Of a stretch of DNA of 64,000 nucleotides, positions 24,960-36,628 are shown piece by piece. This DNA comes from Emmonsiellopsis sp. PD_33 (lineage: Eukaryota > Ascomycota > Eurotiomycetes > Onygenales > Ajellomycetaceae): positions 62,001 to 126,000 of the forward strand of contig JANTQF010000013.1 of assembly GCA_032988165.1 (NCBI GenBank), in the 5' to 3' direction. The notes beneath the pieces were generated by a model. That model saw only the letters and a list, made by a program, of their open reading frames with translations, did not search any database and was not told the origin of the DNA. A program made the position numbers and the translations under genes. Within the stretch, counting starts at the first letter, position 1, and each line of letters begins with the position of its first letter.

Positions 24960-25190
24960 GAGCTTTGTGGAAGCATTTGAATCAAAGAGGGAGAGACATG
25001 GCACTTCATAAAAGTACTTGAATGAAAAGAGGAGAAATATAATGCTTTATAAAAGTTTGAGTTGAAAGGAGAGGAACATGGCACTTCATAAAAGTACTTA
25101 AATCAAAAGGGGAGGAACATGGCACTTTATCAAAGCACTTAAATGGAAAGAGGAGGAACATGGCACTTTATTAAAGCTTTTAAATTTCAA
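24960..25190. repeat. 41-bp tandem array, copy A (~5 units)
   Basis: Units of the form CACTTTATAAAAGCACTT followed by AAATT-GAAAGAGGAGGAACATGG, about 38-45 bp each. Copy B has about 7 units (43,090-43,400), so the array changed length after duplication. Confidence 0.8.
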
Positions 25191-25559
25191 ATTAAATATA
25201 TAACTGTATGGACATATTGACCATCTAATAAAGCATTAACAATGATTATCTTTTCTATTAGGTATTACTTTACATAAATCTGGTTCTAACACTATTCTTT
25301 TATTTCAGTAGAAAGATATTCATACTCTTCTGTAGTCCTTCATTCTCTACCTCTTCTCTATAGTAGAGTTAGTATCTTCTTCTCTTCCAGACTCTATACT
25401 TAAGACTCCTCTGAGCTCTATACCTTCATTGGATTAGACACTCATTCCACATCATACCTGTAACAGCTGCTATAAGTAATATATCATTAATTCTTGATAT
25501 ACTCAGTGTTTAGTATGTCTGGGTTTAATCAGGGCAGCTAACAAGAAGAGAAATCCACA
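25191..25559. other. AT-rich linker, copy A
   Basis: Matches copy B (43,400-43,770). Nothing recognised in it. Confidence 0.4.
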
Positions 25560-26240
25560 GAGAAGATATATAGTATATAGATACATGAAGAACATCAGAA
25601 TCAATAAAGATAATATATGAGATAGTTAAAATAATAGTTTATCTCATATATCTAGTGATCACAGGCCTCATATTCAGCTCTCAATCAAGTAGATATATCA
25701 GGCAAGAAAGGAACAGGCCATACTGGTAATATCAGTATAGCTAATAGAGCTATAGATACAGGCTGTACTAGCAGCACTGATACAGTAATAGAAGATACTG
25801 ATAGCACTCACTTATAAGCAAATAGAATGAAGATAGATGGTACTAACACAGCTAACTAAGTAGCCTTATCTATTTACTTAGATTATAGAGCCTTTATAAA
25901 ATCATCAGGAAGCCTAGGACCCAGGACATCATTAAGAGTGTTATAATAAGGGATGTCAAAAGAATCTCAAATAACCACTGAAGATAATAAGAAAATAGAA
26001 GAACTAAAGCTCAGATAGAGCCTGAGAGACAGTAAGAGATACTTAGTAGAAGAAGAGATAAATATATCAACAGTATAGATGTATAATAAGATATATATAG
26101 TGAAGAAGCAGAATATATAGGTCATTGAGGATAGAATAAAAAAAGGAGGTTAAGGTAGAGAGATTAAAGCATATCATATGACTGAAAGATAGTGAGTAAA
26201 AGAACATTAAAATATAAGTATTTTCCTTATATTTCTCATC
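25560..26240 (+). repeat. block repeated in inverted orientation in units C1 and C2 (copy A)
   Basis: Reverse complement of this block aligns by eye with 57,030-57,480 and 61,250-61,710. One shared anchor reads CCTGTGATCACT in the inverted sense, followed by AACTATTATTTTAA; a second contains AGTGGTTATTTG. It may be the remains of a long internal or terminal inverted repeat of the giant element. Confidence 0.7.
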
Positions 26241-26274
26241 AAGTTATTACAGACTTGGTATAATTTATATTAAT

Positions 26275-26475
26275 ATTCAACTACTAATATTGATTATTCT
26301 ATGAACTGCCAGCAACCACCAATGAGTAACCACAAATATTATATTATTAACATTGAATATCATATGATGATAACAACCACTAACATTGATCTACTAATAT
26401 TTAATATCACATGGTGCTAACACCTGCCAACATTAGTCTGCTAATATTTAATATCATGTGGCACTAATAACTAGC
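26275..26475. repeat. ~52-bp tandem array, copy A
   Basis: About four units built on CTAATATTTAATATCACATG with GCTAACA-CTGCCAACATT between them. The same array is at 45,030-45,235. Confidence 0.75.
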
Positions 26476-27113
26476 CTAATATAATCAATTAAATTATGCC
26501 CTGTGCAGACCCCTTAACTTACAGTCTGTTGAGATTTTATAACCATATTATATGGTAAACCAGATATTATACACATGTTTTATAATTAGTAGATAATGTC
26601 TCTTTAGCTGATTTAGATATTTAGCTGTTCTGAAGTTGTTAACTATGGTTTATTCATATATATGATTAAATAGCAGGTCAGATATAAATATATATATATA
26701 TATGTAATGATAATCCTACCAGCATTACAAGCTATCAGTCAATTAATAGAATGAGAAATCCATATAATCTCTATAAGTTAATCAGATGAGATAATATGCT
26801 TGATTTCTATAATCTAATTAAATTAAAATCAGCTGAGATGCCATTGTGGGCAAAAAGATGAATATTAAAGAGAAGGTCACAGAGGGAGTTGAAGTTATTA
26901 GCTGTTAGTATCATTATTAGCTACTACTACTATCATTAGCTATCAGTGCATTGAAAAACATACTCAAAGTAAAGATTCATTATTATTTAGGCTAACATGT
27001 GTAATCTACTCTATTTTGATATTATATGTTATTTTGATATTATACATTATTTTAATATTAAATATTCTCAATTAATTTTAATATTATTAAAATAAGTAGT
27101 CATCTGAAGCATC
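26476..27113. other. AT-rich linker, copy A
   Basis: Contains an alternating AT run (about 26,688-26,704) and a short GATATTATATGTTATTTT repeat near 27,015-27,060. No gene seen. Confidence 0.4.
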
Positions 27114-27990
27114 TAATGCTTATCATCTATTACATACTATACTTAATATCTCTAAAGTCTATTTCTATATCTCATGTAATTAGTTATTGTATCTACAATC
27201 CATTTCATCCTCTACTCACATGTCAGGTTCTTATTATCTTAAATTATTTGAATATTCACATTGTCTATCATCTTATTACTAATAAGGTCTCTAAGCTTAT
27301 TTTCATCATCCATCACTTATGCATATATGTTGTAGTCATTGTAGATAATGATAGTAGACTTAGAGAGCTATAAATACTAATGAAATATAACTTGAAGGTT
27401 AGATCTAATAGTATCCCACTCATTCCATTCATTAGGAAGATTAATACTACTAATATTACTATCTCTATTCCTATATATTTCCTCTATTATCTGCTGAATC
27501 TACTCATTACTGAAATGATATCAGTGATCAGACTGGCTCAGTAGTTTATATTTATAGTGGCAGAAATTCCTCTAAAGATAGTAGAGATAATATTCATTTT
27601 TATCTTTAGCCTCTTACAACTTAATACTATCAGCAAAGTTCTGACACAACTTACAGCTCTATTATTTCAAATAGATGATGATTATTTTGCAGTGTTCCTC
27701 CACATTAACTAGTCATCAACTTAACTTAACTATGAAATGAATAGCCTGCCTGCACTTAGCACAGATAGATTGATTTTTGAACTCTATCATCTAATGAGTT
27801 AAGAAATCTATCTCTTCTTAATTCCACAGCAAATTAATACATTCTGCACCATGTCAGTCAGATCATCTAATCAAATAAGTACTATAATTAAGTTTAACAA
27901 GTAATTATTACTTATCAGAATAAAAATAGTACTAGTATCTGAACAACATTGAGAATGTCTCTAAAAGCTTATCATCAAGATAGATTTTAT
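27114..27990 (+). pseudogene. unidentified plus-strand coding block, copy A
   Basis: A frame beginning at the ATG at 27,116 stays open for 85 codons and continues past a single stop for another 60-70 codons. A parallel frame is readable in copy B (45,889-46,760). Conserved pieces include FHPLL, VSKLIFIIHHL-x-IYVV, IVDNDSRLREL, IPLIPFIRKI and, later, FLIP and TMSVRSS. Ile/Leu-rich, but not obviously a membrane protein. Not recognised. It precedes the SNF2 gene on the same strand and might be a separate small gene of the element. Confidence 0.4.
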
Positions 27991-28334
27991 ATTACCACTT
28001 TAATCTGATAGCTGTTAAATATTAGCCAGTGCACACATATTATATCAAAATGAATTATATAGTATTAGTGGATATACCTCTATCAGTCTTATCATTCAGC
28101 AGGAAGCTATGTTTGATTAGATTATGTTTAAAATGATAGATTGCTCCTCATTTGCATGTGCCTCTCATATAAAATTGATAGTTAATGTCACTTTTTTTTG
28201 ATATTATATAGTGTGTACTAGGTATACTATCTCTCTTTTCTGACTCATATCATTATGAGCAGGGATTCAATCAGCAATGACCATTTAGCCAGTATTTGTA
28301 GTCCTCATTGATTGACATGATTCAAGTTGTTTTG

Positions 28335-28560
28335 GTATTAAATGTTGTTTTGATATTAAATGATGTTTTAATATTAAACAGATAGTTAAAGTAAAATTGC
28401 CTAATTAAAAGTGTTGAATGAAAGTGTTCTGATGAAAGCATTAAATAAAAGCATTTTAATAAAAGTATTAAATAAAAATGTTTTGATGAAAGTGTCTGAG
28501 ATTCTGAATGAAATTGTGTAGATGAAAGCACATAAATAAAAGATTCTAATAAAAGTATTT
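28335..28560. repeat. short A-rich tandem array, copy A
   Basis: Irregular 14-18-bp units of the type GAAAGCATTAAATAAAAG. Homologous but rearranged array at 47,095-47,335. Confidence 0.65.
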
Positions 28561-28713
28561 AAATTAAAGTAATGAGAGTTAAGTGATTATATTATAAGGT
28601 CAAGATTGTTAAAAGAAGAAAGTCAAGTAATTGTGTAGTGAGACTAATATTATCAGAATATAAAGATTTAATAATGACTTATAATATATTGTGCAGCCAC
28701 TCCCATTCAATCT

Positions 28714-28722
28714 TATAAATAG
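28714..28722 (+). promoter_or_regulatory. TATA-like box before the SNF2 gene, copy A
   Basis: TATAAATAG at 28,714-28,722, conserved at 47,473-47,481 in copy B, about 390 bp upstream of the proposed SNF2 start codon. Conservation is positional only, since the whole region is duplicated; function is inferred. Confidence 0.35.
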
Positions 28723-28825
28723 AGTTAAATCTATTTAAGCTTTAGAGTTCAGCCCTTGACTCAATCATTCATCTAAGAAGCCCACAAGCTTTTTAACTAA
28801 CTTCTTATAAAATCATAACAGTTTA

Positions 28826-29097
28826 ACTTATTATTAACTTATCATTACTGCCCTACCACCAACATCAGAGATTTAAAGCCAACTTTGATAAAGAAGCTTA
28901 GTCAGTAAGTCATATTATATTCTTTATTTATAATATTTTCATTCTGATCTTTACATCTAGCTCTAACTTATTACCAACTTCCTATCACTATCCTACCAAC
29001 TTTAAAGCTAACTTTAGTAAAGAAGCTCTGAGTTAGCCAGTAAGTCATACTATATTCTCTATTTATAATATTTTCATTCTAATATTCACATCTAGGT
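28826..29097 (+). repeat. tandem ~135-bp leader repeat with intron-like GTAAGT...CTAG
   Basis: Two copies side by side, each containing GTAAGTCATA-CTATATTCT and ending in ACATCTAG, which reads like a duplicated 5'-leader intron. The proposed SNF2 ATG follows 5 bases after the second CTAG. The same duplication is present at 47,590-47,860. Confidence 0.6.
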
Positions 29098-29432
29098 CAT
29101 CATGATTGCTCTATTCAATTAATAAATCAATAAAGTTATGAGCTATACAATATAAAATCTGAATCAGCTCAAAATTAAATTCAATTAATAGCTTATAGTA
29201 CCCTCCAACTATCATGCAGTCAAGTAGGATACTAGCCATGAAAGGCAATTCAGAATTCACATCATTAATGAATGTATCAGTCAAGGCCTATTAGATATAA
29301 TGAATATTTCTACTAGATAGGCAGAGAAACCCCTTAATAATAATAGATGTATTATAAGTGATTATTAGATTGCTATTATTAATTTCTTCAGCAAATAAGT
29401 CTATATGATGACTCAGAAATATAGTAATAACT

Positions 29433-29530
29433 AGTAATCATTTAATTTCAAAATAGCATTCAATTCTAAAATAGCATCTAATCTCAAAACACCATTCAAT
29501 TCTAAAATACCATCTAATTTCAAAACATCC
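29433..29530 (+). repeat. 18-bp in-frame repeats, tract 1 of SNF2 gene, copy A
   Basis: About five units of AATTCTAAAATAGCATTC type, encoding 6-residue repeats close to NSKIAF. Copy B: 48,200-48,295. Confidence 0.8.
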
Positions 29531-30196
29531 ACACCAATTTATTCATCAGTTAAACCTAAAGAGCTCAGTCTTGAGTACCAGAAGCTCTCACCACTGATAT
29601 AGCAAACTCTATTAGCATATCAATCAGAGAGACCAATGATAATGGTCAGTCATAGTAATAACTATAGGTCTTTACTACTCTTTACTTGTGCTTCAGATTT
29701 TAGAGCTATCAAATCAACACTAAATATACTTAATAACTGAGTCCAACATGTGGAGTTTCACATTATTAACTCTCTGATGGATGAAGACAATCAGCTCACT
29801 ATGTGCATATTAGTAGATCTAACATCTCATGTAGCTGGGAGACTAAACTCAGTCAATCATCTTATAAAGAAGAATCATAGTGACTGACTGGAAGAGCTAA
29901 AGAATAATAGCATCATTCATTTCAACTTAGAAGCTCAGTAGGTCTTCCTTATAGATTCATACTATTTAGAATAATTAGTTAGTATTAGAATCAGTCAAGT
30001 AATCTTATGGATCATTCAATGCAAGACAGTTTTCTTTGCAGATAGAGCAGCCAAATCAGATATATCATTGTAGTAGTGAGTAGTTTGATTTGAGATCCAG
30101 AAGAAATCCAACAAGTACAAACATCCAGCTGGCTTTAATGATGATGATGGCAATACTGAAGCCTCAAAATATAATACTATTTCTATTATATCATTT

Positions 30197-30345
30197 AATA
30201 CTGAAATAGACAATTCAATTTAAATAGACAATTCAATTTTAATAGACAATTTAATTCCAAAAGACAATTCAATCCCAAAAGACAATCCAATCCTAAAAGA
30301 TGATTCAATCCTAAAAAAATGATCCAATTTCAAAAGACAATCCAC
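30197..30345 (+). repeat. 18-bp in-frame repeats, tract 2 of SNF2 gene, copy A
   Basis: About eight units of AATCCCAAAAGACAATTC type, encoding NSIPKD-like repeats; an acidic, probably unstructured linker follows before the ATPase core. Copy B: 48,960-49,105. Confidence 0.85.
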
Positions 30346-32056
30346 TGGTTGAGTCATCTTCTAAGATGCCTACATCTCCTGTCAATCCAGCTAATAAGAT
30401 AGAAGATGATCAAATAGTAATAGATCTTCTAACACTCAGTTAGTAGATTAAGTTATCTCTTAAGATACCTATATCTCTAAACAGTTCAACACCAAAAACT
30501 TCCACCTCAGAGGTTATTGTGATCTCAGATCCCAATGAGCAGCTAAAAACTAATATTAATAATATTTGAATAGATGATATATATAATCTTAATAATATCA
30601 GTCTAATTTTCTGAGTAATAGATATGATAAGATGCTACTAACTCACTAAATATAATAAAAGTCTATTTACCCACTTCTTCATGTTTGAGGATAAGATGGT
30701 AGACTATAAAGATTCCTCAACTAAAATTAAAATATTATATATAAAGAGGGCATTCTTCAGCTACCAGGCCTTTACTGCATTCTGAATGCTGTTGGTGGAC
30801 AATAAAGTGAGAGAAGACATTCTAGATGATAAAATAGAGCTTGAGAAAACTACTGAGTAGATTATCTATATTATTCTTAGATTCTTACTGGCATTAAATT
30901 ATAATTCAATTAGGAAATTCTGAGAGTCTAATTTCAAAATAGCTTATAAATACCTTCAAAAAGACACAGCTTCTACTACATCATGTCTAACATAGTTATA
31001 ATGGCCCTTCCAGTGCCTCTATGCTGTGATTCAAGAGTCACACATCAATTAGAAGGCACTGCTGAAGATATGGAGAATCAGAAGGAGTTATTCTCTCATT
31101 ATAGCTCTATTATTACTTCTATCTATATGAGTTGATAAGTTTATAAATATTATTAACTCTAAGTTATTATTAAGATTATTTGTGCAGCCCTCCATCTCTT
31201 CTGAAAGTTTTATAATCAAAAGATTTAAGAAGTACAGTTTAAGTGTTAAAATGTATTTACTTTCATTCATCTCTAAAGATCTCATGCCTCATACTAAGCT
31301 TAATAACTGTATGATGCTGATAACATCATACATGATGAACTATATATATTAAACTTTAATATTAATATCTGTATGGAACTAAGAACTACTAATCTGTGAT
31401 GAATCTCATCTGAAGAAGAGTGAGAATAATATAACTATCTGTAATTTTTATTTCATTTTAAATGGGATAAAGAAGAAACTTTATGATAATATCAAATTAC
31501 TATCAACTAATCCTAATGTCTGATTGATGTCTAGAACTCTATTTGAGAAAGATCCTTGTGACTTATAGTATTAAATGGGCCTTCTGAAAACTGATTATTA
31601 GTTGAAATTGAACATACTACATTAGGCCTGTCAGAAGGAGTTTAAAAAGCTTAGCTAGAATATCTCTACTGTACTAGGCAACTACATGAAGACTTATAGT
31701 ATGATAGAAGCATCTAAGGCCCAACTAAGGGGATTTACCCTTTTATTTGTATGGATTCTCAAACACATTATGATTTAGTGAGACATTAATTACAAATAAT
31801 TTGGTAAGAATATTATTAACCTCCCCCCCCATGAGGACTGTGATATCATGGTTAAATTAATCAATGCTCAAAAAGAAGCTATAAAGAGGATAGAGGCTAA
31901 AGCTATTATAGCTACTAAGACAGCCTTTATGAATGCTTATAACTTATGGTTATGAAGAGATAAAAAGGATTTAGAACTAATCCTACATATATTTATATTC
32001 TTCAAAAATTCTCATCATGTTTGTATGCTAGCAATTTTCCCTGGAGCTATGAACAT

Positions 32057-32160
32057 TATTCAATTCTAAAATAATATTAAATTCTAAAATAACATTGAAT
32101 TTTAAAACAACATTAAATTTCAAAATAACATTAAATTCTAAAACAATGTTGAACATCAAA
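32057..32160 (+). repeat. 18-bp in-frame repeats, tract 3 of SNF2 gene, copy A
   Basis: About six units of AACATTAAATTCTAAAAT type, between the two ATPase lobes, followed by an Asp/Glu-rich tract (about 32,195-32,290). Insertions at this position are common in the SNF2 family. Copy B: 50,818-50,925. Confidence 0.8.
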
Positions 32161-33224
32161 ACAACAATGACCCTAAGAATGTGGATACTAATAAGAATGA
32201 GAACTTAGATGACTTAGATAACTCAGATGAGGAGGATGAGAAGAGTTACTCAGATGAGAAGAATGAGAATGATTTTGATGATAGCTGACCTGAGTTTCAT
32301 TTCACTAATAAGAAACTCAATGCAGAGAAAGATAAGAATGGTAAAAATATATGGAAACCTCAATTAAAAAAGAATACTTCTTTATCTCTGATATCTTACT
32401 CTCTCTTTATTACAGACCTTATTAAGGGGGTAAAGGTAAAGTTCATTGAAAAGCTACTGGCTGATCTAGTAATGTCTTAAGACTATGCTAGCTATACTGA
32501 GAAATTAGTGATAATTATCCCTAGACCTACTGTTATTATCATTTTAGAAGAGGTATATTTACTTACTCCTTATGAATTTACATGGTACAACAGTATGAGC
32601 TAACTGAATTCTAGCATCTTAAGAGACTCAGTTATTTTATTGCAGCATTATATGGATGTATAATAGCTTTAAACAGATAAAATCTAATTAATGCATTCAA
32701 CTTCAATCAGAAATTATATAATTACTGTGATGGGAAAATCTCACTTATTATCATCATTACTTCAAAAATTCTTACCTAGAGATTTATACTTATCAGAGCC
32801 TATCATCTAGTTCTGTTGACCCCTAAATGGCTGCAGACCAATGAAGAATAGGCTACAGACTAAATTACTTAAATAGGTCAGAAAAATGATAAGATCTACT
32901 ACTATTAAATAGTATATAAAGATATGAAGGTTGAAGTGGGAATTCTTTACTATTAGAACTTATAGCTGGAGTTTAATAAAATCACTATACAAGCATCATA
33001 TAAGTTAGCTGATTGATTGGCATAGAAGAAGTAATAAAGAGAGGATGTAATAACTCTAGCATAATATCAGTAAATAGGATTGAGAACTAATTTAAGTTAA
33101 ATTTTATATTTAGTAGCTGTAAAGTAATAATAACAGTCATCTTGCCTTTAAATTATCCTTTAAATACTTTACTCTAAGTTATATACTTCTATAGTACTCT
33201 ACCCTGGCCAACATTTACAGCCTA

Positions 33225-33545
33225 ATATGATTTGTAATGTTGGCAGTTCAAAAACCTTCATAGTTAATTAGTAACTCACAAATTTGATAGTTCAATATTT
33301 ATAGTTAATTGATACTACATGACTCACAAAATTAACAGTCTAATATTTATGGTCACAAATTTAGCTGTTCAACATTTACAGTTATAAATTTAGCAGTTAG
33401 TTGACACTATATGACTCACAAATTTAGCTATCTAATATTTATGGTTGCAAATTTAGCAGTTGGTTGGTATTATATGACTTACAAATTTAGTAGTCTAATA
33501 TTTGTAGTTGTAAATTTAGCAGTTAGTTAGCACCATATGATTCAT
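33225..33545. repeat. ~62-bp tandem array between SNF2 and Plavaka genes, copy A
   Basis: About five units: ATATGACTCACAAATTTAG, then AGTCTAATATTTGTAGTTG and TAAATTTAGCAGTTAGTTAGCA. Located 75 bp after the SNF2 stop and before the transposase frame. Copy B: 51,985-52,285. Confidence 0.85.
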
Positions 33546-33779
33546 AATATTTATACTAGTAGAGATTATTAGTTACTATCTACTGAATATTATGATTTAG
33601 AGTTTCATCAGCCATTTCATGTTAATTTTTCTATACACATAGAGATTGCTTCAGATTACAAATATAACACATAAAAAATAAACTGCTGATAGATATCTAT
33701 ACTCTTATAATAGTTGCAGGTTTATAGTATTAAATCTAAGTAGACTTGATCAACATGAGTCTTATTACTATAGAAAATG

Positions 33780-36628
33780 TGTTCAGATCAACTTGGAATC
33801 TATTATAAATAGTATTCAGAGAGGAGGAACACAGGAAGATGATAGAGCTATCTATATGCAAGATGAGTTTAAACTATTATTTGATGCTAGATAGTGACTG
33901 ATGTTAATTACTAGTTAACTTCAACTCTTCTAATGATATATTATAAATTAATGGAGATGATAATATAGTCATGTTGATAGATTTTAAGTCCCTAGTAGAG
34001 CTCTTAAACATGCAGGTAGAGCCATGATCATCTGGATTTACAGTTATCATACTATTATTCTCAGTATAGAAGAGCTATCTTAGTGTAACTACAGTATAGA
34101 TGGTTATCTACAAGTAAGAGTTAGAATACTTAGCTAGAGTACTACTAGTAATGACACTAGATCCATCTTCACCTCTAAATAGATAGATATAGGATAATAT
34201 CTTCTATCCCTTTAAAAATGAATAAGACTTTAGCTTGGCAATGTACTTCAATAACAATCAGATGATAAAGAGAGATATAACTATCTAGTTTAAAATCTCT
34301 ATATTGAAAACTTGAAGCAACTAGTTGAGCTTTGGTAGTGCAGATGAATGACAACACAAGCTTGATGCTATTAAGTAGGAAATATCAATGAGAAATTAGA
34401 GAGTAGAGACTATAGTAGTAGATAGTATAATTAATAATAATTCTATTAATGAATATTAGTTCTACTATCAGAATGTTCTATCTGTTATCTTCTTTCTACT
34501 CAGATATGAAGCTTTCAAGAAATATCTTATCTATACACTCATACAAGTATTTAATTAAAAGAATCATCAAGTATATACTGAGATACATACTGTGAATTGG
34601 TGGTGAAACATCCAGAAGAAACTTAAGAATAAGGCCATAGTTGTGCCATTATTTATTATTATTAATAAGATAGTTCTAACCCAACATCACAGTGATTTAT
34701 CTACCTAGCCAATTTATATGACAATTAGGAATCTGAACAGTTATGTGCAATAAAAATAAAATGTCTTTAATTTGATTCTAATTGAGTTTCTACTTATTGT
34801 TAAGATAAAGGAGGATTAGGATACAAAAGTAACTATCTATCATATAGTTATGAAATGAATTTTTAAATATGAGTCATCCTAAAGAGCCTTAAGTAATATA
34901 TTGAAAATAAAGCTAATAGCTTCACAAGCTATTGAAAAACTTTTGATTGATGATATTATTATTCTTTATGCTGATGAATGCTACTAGAAGTATTTTCCTA
35001 TTATTACTAAATTGATAGCTAACTATGAAAAACAAATCATTCTTATGAGAGTTAAGAGTGGCCTACACTGTATAATATACTAGGTCCCCCTCAAAGAATA
35101 CAATAATCTACAAACTAGATGGCCATTGCAAACACATGAATATATAAAAGATATTATTCAACAACTAGAAAGAGATAAAATCAATACTAATATGAGTGTT
35201 CATTCTGTATCTAACTTTATTTAGAGCCACAAATTCACCAATATTCATATAGTAATGATACTTAATTCCCTACATTAGTTACTTAAAGAGTTACTTGATT
35301 ATCTGCTGACCTGATGTAAATAGCATCTGAAGAATACTATTCATAAAAGAAGATAGATTAATTCTATAATAACTATATTAATAGAGGATTTAAGTGGTAT
35401 AAAGCAACTTAATGAGCAGTTGAAGCTGGTTCCTAGGTTTACTAGGCTAAAGATATTCTAAAAGAACTTTAGTGAGATTAAGTAATAAATTAGGGTCAAA
35501 TAGGAGACTCTAATATAACAGCTGATCTCTATCATTACACTCTTAATTAAAGATTCAGAGGTAGATACTATAATTTTTTTCTTATAGGTAATTATAAACT
35601 TCTGAATGCTTGCTGACTACTAATCTCATAATAATGAAACTTTAGAGTATATAAAAACTATACTATATTAAATCAACAAGTTAAAGTATGTTTTCAGTAA
35701 ATATCAAAAGGATAGCCACTTTAACTTCCCAAAGTTCCATATTATTCAACACTATGTTGATTTTATTTGATTGATGGAGACTACTAATAATGTGGATACA
35801 AGCAGTTCAGAGAGTACTTATAAATATTTAATGAAGAAGCTATTCAGTTAAATAAATAAATATAATGAGTACAATGAGTTTGAGGTTCAGATTATTAAAT
35901 ATATTATATACTAAGTTAACTGTCAGATTCTTCAGTACAGCATTAAGACCCACATACAAATAGTTAGTTCTCCAAGCAAACTTGATACTTTCATTAATAC
36001 TAAAGTCAGCAAGCTCAGCATGACTCTTAATCTAATAGCTTATAAGTATAAGGAAGTAAAGGAAGGGAGCCTTCCACAGAATAAGATATACTTTAAGAGT
36101 CTATATTGATAACTGCAGTTAGATGGTCTTCAGAAGGCATTTATAGTATTTATATAGAAAATGCAAAAGAAATATGATGATATAAAGAGCTCTAAAACTA
36201 TAATTAATCATCTAAAGTCAGATTCTTTCTGAGTGAATGAGTATATCATGCAGCTTCATGAGTTAATATTCTATTAATAAATTAATGAATATGAGTCAGT
36301 AGAAAAAGATAGACTGAAATAGAAGCTAATTAGATGTAATTCTAAATGAGAGGAAAGGAAGAGCTGATATAAGAATCATATCTAGATTCAGAAGAAGAAG
36401 GTAGATTAACAGTTTCTTATAAATAAATAAAGAGTTAAATGTCTTAAGGTCATTCTTATAGTTAAAGATCATACATAGAAGGTCAATAATGAAGATTCTT
36501 CATGAAATATTATATATATAGATATCTTTATTAATATTTTTCAGCTTCATGGAGGATCAACTGGACTTCCACATGAGATTACTGATATACTTGAGATTGA
36601 GGAGCCTACTTCAAGTCAGACAAATTAA
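33780..36628 (+). pseudogene. Plavaka-family transposase gene, copy A
   Basis: Large DDE-type transposase of the Plavaka group, which is related to CACTA/KDZ elements and common in fungi. Readable hallmarks: FYPFKNE (about 34,205), VVPLFIIINKTVLTQHHSDLS-type block with IYMTI-x-NL (34,650-34,745), LYADECY and FPIIT (34,955-35,015), WPLQTHEYIKDII (about 35,105-35,145), LLNACQLLIS, then HFNFPKFHIIQHYVDF (35,719-35,770) and the SEST-x-KYL box that matches the S-E-x-x-H-K-x-x-V-K signature. LHGGSTGLPHEI lies just before the stop at 36,626. Several in-frame stops and transition changes, e.g. His to Tyr in SEST-H-KYL. The start is uncertain: the frame reaches back to about 33,780. Confidence 0.85.

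Larger units (their letters stand above)
29102..33151 (+). pseudogene. SNF2-family DNA-dependent ATPase gene, copy A
   Basis: Swi2/Snf2-like helicase relic. ATG at 29,102; the proposed end is a TAA at 33,149-33,151. Motif I (Walker A) is at 30,807-30,857: ILDDKI-x-L-x-KTT, in which the two Gly of GLGKTT became Glu. Motif II is DESH at 31,398-31,409. The second lobe shows IVILEE, then after a 41-nt intron (32,553-32,593) ALYGCI and NAFNFN, HLVLLTP, and motif VI at 32,834-32,881, E-(Q)-ATD-(R)-IT-(R)-IGQ, with stops at the bracketed sites. The N-terminal third carries two tracts of 6-residue repeats; a third lies between the lobes. One indel separates the start frame from motif I. Known family role: ATP-driven remodelling or translocation on duplex DNA in the nucleus. 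Confidence 0.82.

Noticed and set aside
31088..31285. Minus-strand open frame opposite the SNF2 gene
   Set aside because: It mirrors the coding strand of the ATPase; a similar mirror frame occurs in copy B at 49,846-50,064.
29102..36628. Alternative genetic code (TAA, TAG or TGA reassigned)
   Set aside because: Stops fall at former Gln, Arg and Trp codons and differ between copies A and B, alongside missense transitions. That is mutation, not recoding.
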